This document shows, one piece after another, positions 1 to 6,014 of a stretch of 7,095 nt of DNA. The stretch's first letter is position 1; every line of letters begins with the position of its first letter. Below the pieces are notes generated by a model. It had not been told where the DNA came from, ran no database searches, and saw only the letters and a program-made list of their open reading frames with translations. Source of the DNA: Candidatus Nealsoniibacteriota bacterium (GTDB taxonomy: Bacteria; Patescibacteriota; Minisyncoccia; Minisyncoccales; PWPS01); assembly GCA_003557065.1 (NCBI GenBank), contig PWPS01000029.1:1-7095 (forward strand). The letters run 5' to 3'. The translations under genes and the position numbers were made by a program.

Positions 1-594
1 AAAAAAAAAGTTTTGGTTTTTATATTCCTTTTGGGAGCGCTTTTCCTGCTAAGTGAATTTCTTACAGGAATTAATCCGGATGAAAGAATTATTGTAGCAG
101 CCTGTCCAAGCTATCATCACAAACTTAGTCTTCTAGAAAAATCCGGAATAGAGGTGATCAGAGCAAGTTCAAGCGGGGAAAGTATTTCGCTTGTTGATAA
201 GGATAGGGCGGATTTTGCCATTGCCGGAAGAGCGTTAAAAGTTGGAGAGCCCAACCTTTCGCACTTAAAGATAGGAGCGGGATATTCTTTTGTAGGAACG
301 GAAGAGTTGGTAATTTATGAGAGCTTTATGGGGGAAATTCAATTTTATACTGATTTGAGTAAAGAAAATTTATTGAATGATTTTCCCTTAATCAAAGAAA
401 TAGAAGAAGTTGATGATATATATGATTATCTTGATAAAGGAATCGGTATAACTTCCTATGATAATACGGATTATTCCAGGGCGGAGGTGGTTCACCTGAT
501 CAATCGAGCCGGTCGGAGAGTTGAAATGAGCAGGACGCCGGTTCTTTACTACTTAAATAAAAATCCGGATAAAATAGTATCCATCTTAAGGTGA
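1..594 (+). CDS. Membrane-anchored protein with substrate-binding-protein-like domain (5' end outside window)
   Basis: The reading frame is open from base 1 (Lys-Lys-Lys-Val, then a TTG codon at 13), so the real start is probably an ATG just left of the window rather than the internal TTG. There are 197 visible codons and a TGA stop. Visible residues 4-19 form one hydrophobic helix with no lipobox cysteine, which suggests an N-terminal signal anchor. The rest is soluble: a beta strand (IIVAAC, about 30-35), then an alternating pattern with DFAIAGRALK (71-80) and a late YDYLDKGIGITSYD segment (141-154). This resembles the strand-helix layout of type-2 periplasmic binding proteins (PstS-like), but it is much shorter than a full two-lobed binding protein (usually above 250 residues). 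No ligand can be named. The next gene starts 56 nt downstream on the same strand and has the same one-helix architecture, so the two may be functionally linked. The CDS is certain; the fold is tentative. Confidence 0.75.
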   Translation, partial: KKKVLVFIFLLGALFLLSEFLTGINPDERIIVAACPSYHHKLSLLEKSGIEVIRASSSGESISLVDKDRADFAIAGRALKVGEPNLSHLKIGAGYSFVGTEELVIYESFMGEIQFYTDLSKENLLNDFPLIKEIEEVDDIYDYLDKGIGITSYDNTDYSRAEVVHLINRAGRRVEMSRTPVLYYLNKNPDKIVSILR

Positions 595-613
595 TTTAAT
601 TTTATAAATTCGG

Positions 614-642
614 TTTACTATTCCGGAATATGTGATTAAATT
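614..642 (+). promoter_or_regulatory. Possible weak promoter before the small membrane protein gene
   Basis: In the 56-bp gap there is TTTACT (614-619) and TAAATT (637-642), separated by 17 bp. Each matches the sigma-70 consensus at about four of six positions. Transcription would then begin only a few bases before the ATG at 651, giving an almost leaderless mRNA. That would fit the absence of any Shine-Dalgarno sequence there. The perfect 8-bp palindrome TTCCGGAA (621-628) sits between the two boxes. In AT-rich DNA such matches arise easily by chance. Confidence 0.25.
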
Positions 643-650
643 ATATTAAT

Positions 651-1145
651 ATGAATGAAGATAAAGCGATATCCATTCTTGTTTTCATTGTAAAGTTGGC
701 GGTTCTGGCTATCCTTGTTTTTGTTACTTATGAATTGATCAGTAGTTATTCCGAAATTCCCGGAATCACTCCCTATGTGGATAGAGTCGGAAAAGACATT
801 CAAGAAAATGGGATGGATAAAGAAAATGACACGGAGATTACCTATGATAATGATCGAGATTTTTCTACGGTAATTTACAAGGAGAAAGATTTCGAAATCC
901 AAATTCAAGGAACGGTTGAATTATGTTCCATTAATAAATTTGATCTGGGAGCGTGCTTAGTTTACTTTAAAGAAAGTCATTCAATTTCAATTTTTGACCT
1001 TTTAACGGGAGAGATCATCGATATACTCTCTACGGAAGAGTTTGATCATGTCTCCGAGGTGGTCGATTTAAGATGGGAAAATAGCACTCTGGAAATCTAT
1101 TATTATTCGAAGGGAGAAAAGCTTAAGAGTGAACTGGATTTTTAA
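651..1145 (+). CDS. Small single-pass membrane protein of unknown function
   Basis: This is a 164-residue protein starting at ATG 651 with no recognisable Shine-Dalgarno sequence. Residues about 7-29 are a strong transmembrane helix. Few positive charges precede it and the remainder is acidic, so the C-terminal 130 residues are probably outside the membrane. I do not recognise the family. The C-terminal part has beta-rich, amphipathic strands, with SISIFDLLTGEIIDIL (111-126) followed by a DLRWENSTLEIYYYSKGEKL stretch (139-158). That pattern resembles a single blade of a beta-propeller, but one blade cannot form a propeller, so this is only a hint. Cys92 and Cys102 are the only cysteines and could form a disulfide if exported. 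It follows the putative binding-protein-like gene by 56 nt on the same strand. Its last 23 bp overlap the 3' end of the convergent radical SAM gene. Confidence 0.8.
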   Translation: MNEDKAISILVFIVKLAVLAILVFVTYELISSYSEIPGITPYVDRVGKDIQENGMDKENDTEITYDNDRDFSTVIYKEKDFEIQIQGTVELCSINKFDLGACLVYFKESHSISIFDLLTGEIIDILSTEEFDHVSEVVDLRWENSTLEIYYYSKGEKLKSELDF

Positions 1146-2676
1146 GCTCGCTTAAATCTTTTTCTAGTGAAGTTTTTAGATTTGAATCTTCTTTTTTCTC
1201 CATTTCCTGAATGAAATTAAGGAGGATTTTGCTCGAATCAAAAATTTCGGATAACTCTTTTTCTGAAATCTGAAAAACATCATCCGATTTTGTTATTTTT
1301 TCCAAATCATTAATGAATTGATTCGAATCGATTGAGAGAACCCAAGAAGAAAAAGTTTTTGGAAAGCGTAAAAGGAGACGATTTATGAGATGAACTAAAG
1401 CGACGGGAAAATAGGGGCTGAAATTTTCTCCCTGCATTCTGTAGTGCGGAAAGAATATCTCAGGGTAATTTCTAATTAGGGGATATTCTTTTTCCGGATA
1501 GATGGAAAAATAACCCGGTTTTCTTTCAAAAAATATGGGATGAAATAATAACTTTTGCTTTTCAAGGTTTTTTTTAATCGGGGAAAGATCATTTACACTC
1601 ACAAGGCAGTTGTAATTTTTATACTCAGCTATCTTCCTGACGGTTTTGTATATTTGTTCCGGAGCTTCATGAGGGAATCCTATTATGAAAAAGGTTGTTA
1701 CTTCCATTCTATTTTCAACGGAAGCTCTTTTTATTATTTTGTCCGCATGATTTAAATCTAAATTTTTGCCGATTATTTTTTGACATTTTTTGTCTCCGGA
1801 CTCAATTCCGATAAAAAGACTTTTACAGCCGGATGAGCTCATTAAGTCGATCGTCTCCGGACTTAAGCAATCTGCTCTTACTGAACATGACCAATTTATA
1901 TCAACACTTTTTATCTTCTTACAGAAATCGATAATATCGCTTCTGTTAGTAAAAAAGTTGTCGTGAATTATCGTTATCGTGTCCGTCTCGGTTTCTTCTT
2001 TTATTTTCTTTATTTCGGAGACTAAATTTTTTACCGATTTCGGCCTGAATTTATTTTTCCAATATATCGAAGCCGAGCAGAAGCTGCAGCTGTAAGGACA
2101 CCCCCTGCCTCCCTCTACCCGCACCTCTTTTTTAAATGATTTGTTATATCTCATCTTTGGAATCTCATCTCCGGATAAAAGCGGAGCTTGGGTATTTTCT
2201 ATCACTTTGTCTTTTTCTCTTCTAGCTATGTTTTTTATCTTTCTCAAGTCCTGTGTGTCATTGAAATATTTTACCAAATCGGGGATGATCTTTTCTACTT
2301 CTCCACAACAGATAAAATCTATCCATGGAAAATTTTCCAATGTCTCTTTTGCGACAATGGAGGCTTGGGGACCTCCCAGGAAAATGGTTGTTTCAGGTGA
2401 TTTATTTTTGATTTTTTCCGCCAAAACAATGATATTTACATAATTGTTAACCATTGCTGAGAAGCCGACATAATTGGGATTTTTCTCCAATATCAAATCT
2501 GAAAAATTTTCATATGTTATTTCGCTCGCTAGCTCTCCGAGATTCAATATTTCTGCTTTTACACCCTCCTTTTCAAATAAGTTCTGCAAAAGAAACAGGG
2601 AAGAGCTGTAACAAAGATAGGAATCTTTTTTATCTCGGTGGAGTAAAAAATCCACAAGTAGGATATTTTTTTTCAT
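1123..2676 (-). CDS. B12-binding-domain radical SAM protein
   Basis: This 517-residue enzyme is of the class with an N-terminal cobalamin-binding-like Rossmann domain and a radical SAM TIM barrel. Residues 1-140 form the first domain, starting MKKNILLVD, with GFSAMVNNY (71-79) and the IFLGGPQAS turn (98-106). The classical DxHxxG base-off motif is absent, as is usual in this class. The barrel carries the [4Fe-4S] cluster motif CPYSCSFC (Cys193, Cys197, Cys200), then IHDNFF (237-242), GIESGD (290-295) and FFIIGFPHE (329-337). A C-terminal region of about 150 residues is typical of the class but specificity-determining and not assignable. Relatives methylate, rearrange or cyclise lipids, tetrapyrroles and natural products; the substrate here is unknown. 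The start was chosen at the MKKN ATG (2676), because upstream in-frame codons are unlike the family and run across the promoter region. The 3' end overlaps the convergent gene by 23 bp. The doubled Cys123-Cys124, where GE-type residues are typical nearby, is slightly unusual. Confidence 0.93.
   Translation of the reverse strand: MKKNILLVDFLLHRDKKDSYLCYSSSLFLLQNLFEKEGVKAEILNLGELASEITYENFSDLILEKNPNYVGFSAMVNNYVNIIVLAEKIKNKSPETTIFLGGPQASIVAKETLENFPWIDFICCGEVEKIIPDLVKYFNDTQDLRKIKNIARREKDKVIENTQAPLLSGDEIPKMRYNKSFKKEVRVEGGRGCPYSCSFCSASIYWKNKFRPKSVKNLVSEIKKIKEETETDTITIIHDNFFTNRSDIIDFCKKIKSVDINWSCSVRADCLSPETIDLMSSSGCKSLFIGIESGDKKCQKIIGKNLDLNHADKIIKRASVENRMEVTTFFIIGFPHEAPEQIYKTVRKIAEYKNYNCLVSVNDLSPIKKNLEKQKLLFHPIFFERKPGYFSIYPEKEYPLIRNYPEIFFPHYRMQGENFSPYFPVALVHLINRLLLRFPKTFSSWVLSIDSNQFINDLEKITKSDDVFQISEKELSEIFDSSKILLNFIQEMEKKEDSNLKTSLEKDLSELKNPVHS
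1141..1164 (+). terminator. Weak putative intrinsic terminator at the end of the membrane protein gene
   Basis: TTTAAG (1141-1146), loop CTCG, CTTAAA (1151-1156) form a 6-bp stem with a tetraloop, followed by TCTTTTTC (1157-1164). The TAA stop of the upstream gene (1143-1145) lies inside the stem. The T-tract is only on the plus-strand side, so it would stop transcription coming from 651-1145. The stem is almost all A-U, so it would be weak, and it also lies within the coding sequence of the opposing radical SAM gene. It is the only terminator-like element I see in the window. Confidence 0.3.
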
Positions 2677-2693
2677 AAACCGGATGCAATAAG

Positions 2694-2722
2694 TTGTCGT
2701 TTCATGAATTCTATCATAAAAT
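2694..2722 (+). promoter_or_regulatory. Putative promoter for the large YdcF-family gene
   Basis: TTGTCG (2694-2699, four of six consensus positions) and TAAAAT (2717-2722, five of six) are separated by exactly 17 bp. Transcription would begin near 2729, about 28 nt before the ATG at 2757. Its -10 box overlaps the -10 box of the minus-strand promoter candidate by two bases, so both could not be occupied at once. Confidence 0.4.
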
Positions 2723-2742
2723 TTAAGAAAGCTGTTTGTTAA
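2713..2742 (-). promoter_or_regulatory. Putative promoter for the radical SAM gene
   Basis: Read on the minus strand, TTAACA (2742-2737) is followed after 18 bp by TATGAT (2718-2713). Each matches five of six sigma-70 consensus positions. Transcription would begin near 2706, leaving a leader of about 30 nt before the ATG at 2676. No clear Shine-Dalgarno sequence precedes that ATG. The element overlaps the promoter-like sequence of the opposite strand. Confidence 0.4.
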
Positions 2743-2756
2743 CCAACCATAAAAAG

Positions 2757-3725
2757 ATGATGAACCCCGAGTCATTCACTCCTTCTTTTAATGATCCGGA
2801 GAAAAAAGAGGAAAAAGAAAAAGGACCCGAAAAACCTCACTTTGATGCGGTTATCCTTTTTGGAGGTGGTTTGGAGAATCCGGATGAAGAATTTCCGGAT
2901 CTCTCCAAAGAGGAAATAGATGGGTTTATTAAAGATTTTTCCGATGATTTTTCGGATAGAAAAAAAGCATGGATAAGGCGAGCGCGAGTTGTTCCGAACA
3001 TAAGAACCAAGGTGAGGGCTTTGGGTTGCCTGGAGATTTTAAAAGAAGGGGATGTAGACGAGATTTTCATTACGGGAGGTAAAGTAAATCCTAGATTTCC
3101 GTCGGAAGCGGAATTAATGCGAGATTATATCGCGCAAAAGTATCAACAAGAATTAAAAGAAGAGATTGAAAAAGAAAACTTGACCGAAAAGCAGGCTATT
3201 GAGAAGATGAGCGAAATGATCGGTAAGCTAAAGATAGAAGATGGAGCAGTTAATACGATTGAAAATTTTGCCAATGTGATAAATATGATGGATCGAAATG
3301 AAAAAAGCTATGACAATATAGCCTTTCTCAGTAATAGTTTTCATATATCAAGATTGAATGAATTGGGAGAAAGATTCGGTTTGGAGGGAGAAGAGCTGGA
3401 GGCCGAAGAATGGGCGGCAAAAAGAAGCGAGGGTCATAGGAAGTTATTAAAAAGGGCCTGTGACCCGGATAACCCCGTTTATGAAGAGATGTTAAAGGGT
3501 GAAACAAGATGGTCAAGAGGATTGAAGGAGATGCCTCTTTATTTTTTACCTCAAGCTGTTGCGGTAAACGAAGAGAGATTGCAACGAATATATCAAACTC
3601 ACAAAGATGAAATAGATGAATCTTTAAGAAAACACGGATTGGATTGGGAGGAGTTTTTGGAGTTGCCCGAGGAGGAGAGGTTGAAGTTAAGAGAGCTACC
3701 CCCCGAAGAATGGACGGAGGAGTAG
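2757..3725 (+). CDS. Large acidic YdcF/DUF218-family (ElyC/SanA/YdcF) protein
   Basis: This is a 322-residue protein counted from ATG 2757; a second ATG follows immediately at 2760. An in-frame TTG at 2736 is less likely because it falls in the promoter region. The DUF218 core is visible: FDAVILFGGG (29-38), EIFITGGK (102-109) with SEAELMRDYI (116-125), the EDGAVNTIENF helix start (161-171), and SNSFHISR (192-199) in place of the usual SDYHxxR. The family has a Rossmann-like fold. E. coli YdcF has been reported to bind S-adenosylmethionine, while SanA and ElyC affect the envelope; no reaction is firmly known. Unlike SanA or ElyC there is no signal or membrane helix, so it is probably cytosolic. 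It is longer than a typical minimal domain, with a charged N-terminal leader (1-28), a helical insertion (about 126-160) and a roughly 120-residue C-terminal extension ending in a Pro/Glu-rich tail. It ends 1 bp from the convergent glycerophosphotransferase gene and diverges from the radical SAM gene. Confidence 0.85.
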   Translation: MMNPESFTPSFNDPEKKEEKEKGPEKPHFDAVILFGGGLENPDEEFPDLSKEEIDGFIKDFSDDFSDRKKAWIRRARVVPNIRTKVRALGCLEILKEGDVDEIFITGGKVNPRFPSEAELMRDYIAQKYQQELKEEIEKENLTEKQAIEKMSEMIGKLKIEDGAVNTIENFANVINMMDRNEKSYDNIAFLSNSFHISRLNELGERFGLEGEELEAEEWAAKRSEGHRKLLKRACDPDNPVYEEMLKGETRWSRGLKEMPLYFLPQAVAVNEERLQRIYQTHKDEIDESLRKHGLDWEEFLELPEEERLKLRELPPEEWTEE

Positions 3726-3726
3726 T

Positions 3727-4908
3727 TTAATTTATACTTTCAATGATTCGATCAACAATTCTTTTACGATTCATATTGTCGTCATAGAGAAAGAATTTTT
3801 CTTTTAGCTTTTCTCTTTTTTCTTCCCACTCGTCTTCAGTTTCAATTCTTTTTATTTCTCTTATGGTTTCTGCAGGAGTTTTTGTTACCGGACCGAAAAG
3901 ATCATCCGGAATTTCTATATATGTGCCCGTTGTTTTCAGGTGTTTTTCTTGATCGAATTGATAAAATATAGCTGGTTTGTTCAGATATAAGAAGTCCCAT
4001 GCCACACTCGAGTAATCGGTTATTAGAATATCTGCTCCGATTAACTCTTTTTGAACATCCGCCGCATTTGAAAGAAGTTTTATTTGTGATGAGGTGGAAA
4101 CGTTAACCACTTTTTCCATAAACGGATTTATAGCTTGATGGAAAAAACAATTTAATTCTATATCTTCTCTTTCCAGATAATCAATCAGCTCCTTATCCGC
4201 TAGGAGTCCGTAAATTTTTTGGTAATATTCTCCTTTCTTAAAGTCTTCTATCTCTTTTGTCGATAAGTCGGAGTAATCTTTTTCAAAAGTTTTTCTATAT
4301 TCCGGGCACCATGTGGGCATATAGAATATCCGACTCGTTTTTTCTCTTTTTTTGTTTTTATATTTATCAAGGATATCGTATCGGGGAAGACCGGTAAGGC
4401 AGATCTTGTCTTCTTCCAACCCCCATTGATTTACCTTTATATCTTTTTCAAAATTTGAGACGGCAACGGAAAGGTTATAGTTAAGATGCACTTTTGCGTG
4501 TTCTTTTATTTTTACTTTCAACCCCTCTATTCCGTGAGAGATAAAAACTTTAAAAGAATCTTTATATTTTTCTATGGGATATTCCGAAACGTCTTTGGGT
4601 AATGTATGAGTAACGACTAAAACATCGGCGATGAGAGTGTATATGTTTCCCTTTATGCCATTTCTATAAAGGAAAGGGCCACCCTTTCTTGCCTTAAAGG
4701 CGTCCGGACAATCTTTGTTTATTATCCAGTAGATATCGATTTCGGGGTGATTTTCCAAGACATACCTGTAAAAGGCAACGCCGTTATCGGTATATTTTTT
4801 CCCTTGTGAGGCGCCCACAATCCAAATTTGGTTTTTTTTAAAAAACTTCCAAACGGGGAACAAGATAAGGGCTATGGTTTTTTTAAGTTGAATATTAATT
4901 TTTTTCAT
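3727..4908 (-). CDS. CDP-glycerol glycerophosphotransferase family protein (TagB/TagF-like)
   Basis: This 393-residue protein belongs to the family that transfers glycerol phosphate (or another polyol phosphate) from a CDP-activated donor to a growing wall polymer, as TagB and TagF do at the inner membrane face. Family marks are ADVLVVTH (94-101), the catalytic-type histidine in FISHGIEG (122-129), TGLPRYD (172-178), FYMPTW (195-200), a second histidine in CFFHQ (254-258), and DILITDYSSVAWDFLYLNKP (293-312), the nucleotide-phosphate binding segment. The usual terminal DG-type motif appears as YDDNMNRKRIV (375-385). Residues about 10-24 form a hydrophobic and basic helix suited to membrane association. 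The length matches TagB (about 380) rather than the longer TagF. The ATG at 4908 overlaps by 14 nt the extended reading frame of the glycosyltransferase upstream, suggesting translational coupling, and no strong Shine-Dalgarno is present. TagD/TarD, which makes CDP-glycerol, is not in the window, so the donor is not proven to be CDP-glycerol. Confidence 0.93.
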   Translation of the reverse strand: MKKINIQLKKTIALILFPVWKFFKKNQIWIVGASQGKKYTDNGVAFYRYVLENHPEIDIYWIINKDCPDAFKARKGGPFLYRNGIKGNIYTLIADVLVVTHTLPKDVSEYPIEKYKDSFKVFISHGIEGLKVKIKEHAKVHLNYNLSVAVSNFEKDIKVNQWGLEEDKICLTGLPRYDILDKYKNKKREKTSRIFYMPTWCPEYRKTFEKDYSDLSTKEIEDFKKGEYYQKIYGLLADKELIDYLEREDIELNCFFHQAINPFMEKVVNVSTSSQIKLLSNAADVQKELIGADILITDYSSVAWDFLYLNKPAIFYQFDQEKHLKTTGTYIEIPDDLFGPVTKTPAETIREIKRIETEDEWEEKREKLKEKFFLYDDNMNRKRIVDRIIESIN

Positions 4909-5059
4909 ATATTAATTCCAATAATTTTTCAGCAGCTCTTTTCGCACCCTTTTTATCCACTATTTTTTTCTGCGCCGACTTCATGGATTTTACCCTTTCT
5001 TCCGATTGCAGTTTCTTAATTTTTTCGGCTATTTTCTCCGGTCTATTCGGCTCGACGAA
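4895..5059 (-). pseudogene. Detached in-frame C-terminal segment of the MurG-like glycosyltransferase
   Basis: Directly after the TAA the same frame stays open for 54 codons, beginning FVEPNRPEKIAEKIKKLQ and ending in an AAEKLLELIYEKN helix, then TAA at 4897-4895. The pattern (a short VEP segment, an amphipathic helix, then a Lys-rich terminal helix) is what C-termini of MurG-like enzymes look like, where this helix crosses back to the N-terminal domain. The second stop overlaps the start of the glycerophosphotransferase gene by 14 nt. An in-frame Met (codon 26 of the segment, 4984-4982) exists, but a 29-residue product from it is not a credible separate gene. The stretch is therefore the remainder of the upstream gene. 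Because the frame is preserved, a single substitution explains the break and no indel is needed. Confidence 0.8.
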
Positions 5060-6013
5060 TTAAAGAGCTCCCAACTCGGAAAGAACCTTCGCTTTGAATA
5101 TTTGTTCGTTGAAAAGAACATCCAGTGGTATTGCAACAGTAGGCTTTCCGAAACTAATCGCCTCCATGACCGAATTGTATCCCGCACCGGTTACTATCAC
5201 GTCAACTGCCCTAAGGTACAGGTATATTTCATCATAGACTCCGGAAACTATCTTCATCCTTTCATCTTCTTTGATAATCGATTTTAATTCATCATCCGGA
5301 TTAGGATAAAGAAGAAGTATTTGGTCGCCTTTAACGCTTTTTAATCCCGTTATCATTTTTCTTACCAAATGTTTTGCCGTTTCTCCCTTTCCGACACTTA
5401 TCAAAATTATGAATTTATCAGTATCAAGCCCCAGCTTCTCTCTTGCCTTTGCAGAAGTAGTCTCTTCAACCTCCTTCTTTCCTTCGAATCTGGTAAAACC
5501 ACCGGCACAATAACTGTTTTTGATGTAGGGAAAATTAATTTTTTCAAGAAAGCTTTTCGGATAAGGAGAAAGGACAAGATCGGTATTACTCCAAGCTAGA
5601 CGCCAACGTAGGTCATCGGTATCAAGGGTTTCATACATGACTACGGTTTTATAACCTAATATCTTTGAAAATATTGCCACCTCCGCTGCATTGTCGACTA
5701 CGACCAAGTCGGGTCTTTCTCTTTCAAGAACGGAAATGTAAGCGTGAAGATGCTCATTGTACCCCTTCGTATCATTTGCATCCTTTTCATAGTTTTGCAC
5801 TATTATATCTTCTCCTTTGAATCTTATTCTACTTTTCGGGCGATGAATTTTTTCATGAGTAAAGTTTTTATTCGGTTTTTCAAAAGGCCAATCTTCAGGA
5901 GTTGCCACGGTGTATTTTCCCTCCGCCGGAAGGTTTGAAATTATGGGATAGACTCTGGCTACGTGACCATAACCACCCCAGCTGCAATAGAAGACTATGT
6001 TTGGTTTTTTCAT
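5060..6013 (-). CDS. MurG-like GT-B glycosyltransferase, truncated by an in-frame TAA
   Basis: The reading frame gives 317 residues. It is a GT-B fold enzyme of the MurG/GT28-like type, similar in style to the MJ1255/VC2487 proteins. The acceptor half begins with FYCSWGGYGHVARVYPI (8-24), the glycine-rich loop plus His typical of MurG-like enzymes. The donor half includes LISVGKGE (204-211) and the nucleotide-sugar signature GAGYNSVMEAISFGKP (276-291) with NEQ at 302-304. It would add a sugar from a nucleotide donor to a lipid or glycan acceptor at the inner membrane face; the exact sugars are unknown. It starts 1 nt after the stop of the upstream YdcF-like gene. The TAA at 5062-5060 comes right after SELGAL, where relatives normally continue with a final C-terminal helix region. 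That region is present downstream in the same frame, to a second stop at 4897-4895; read through, the protein would be 372 residues long. The gene may be a fresh pseudogene or carry a sequence error. Confidence 0.88.
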   Translation of the reverse strand: MKKPNIVFYCSWGGYGHVARVYPIISNLPAEGKYTVATPEDWPFEKPNKNFTHEKIHRPKSRIRFKGEDIIVQNYEKDANDTKGYNEHLHAYISVLERERPDLVVVDNAAEVAIFSKILGYKTVVMYETLDTDDLRWRLAWSNTDLVLSPYPKSFLEKINFPYIKNSYCAGGFTRFEGKKEVEETTSAKAREKLGLDTDKFIILISVGKGETAKHLVRKMITGLKSVKGDQILLLYPNPDDELKSIIKEDERMKIVSGVYDEIYLYLRAVDVIVTGAGYNSVMEAISFGKPTVAIPLDVLFNEQIFKAKVLSELGAL

Positions 6014-6014
6014 A

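Noticed and set aside
1..10. Poly-A run at the left edge as a regulatory or slippage tract
   Set aside because: It reads as Lys-Lys-Lys codons in frame with the first gene, the usual basic residues before a membrane helix.
636..908. 90-codon minus-strand frame opposite the small membrane protein gene
   Set aside because: It is antisense to a gene with a good membrane helix and ordinary composition. Its sequence is low-complexity, rich in Ile and Asn, as expected for a shadow of AT-rich coding DNA.
2736..2756. TTG start seven codons upstream for the large YdcF-like protein
   Set aside because: ATG codons at 2757 and 2760 are better starts. The TTG would lie only about 7 nt after the inferred transcription start and has no ribosome binding site.
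2677..2775. Extension of the radical SAM gene to an upstream in-frame ATG at 2775
   Set aside because: The added 33 residues are unlike the family, cross both promoter candidates and overlap the start of the divergent gene. MKKNILLVD at 2676 is the typical beginning of the B12-binding-like domain.
5060..5062. Reassignment of TAA to a sense codon
   Set aside because: TAA ends at least four other genes here at positions fixed by overlaps or neighbouring genes (1143-1145, 1125-1123, 3729-3727, 6017-6015). A code change would extend those proteins wrongly.
5006..5287. 93-codon plus-strand frame opposite the interrupted glycosyltransferase
   Set aside because: It runs antisense to the conserved donor-binding motif region, which clearly codes on the minus strand. 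It resembles no known protein and has no ribosome binding site.
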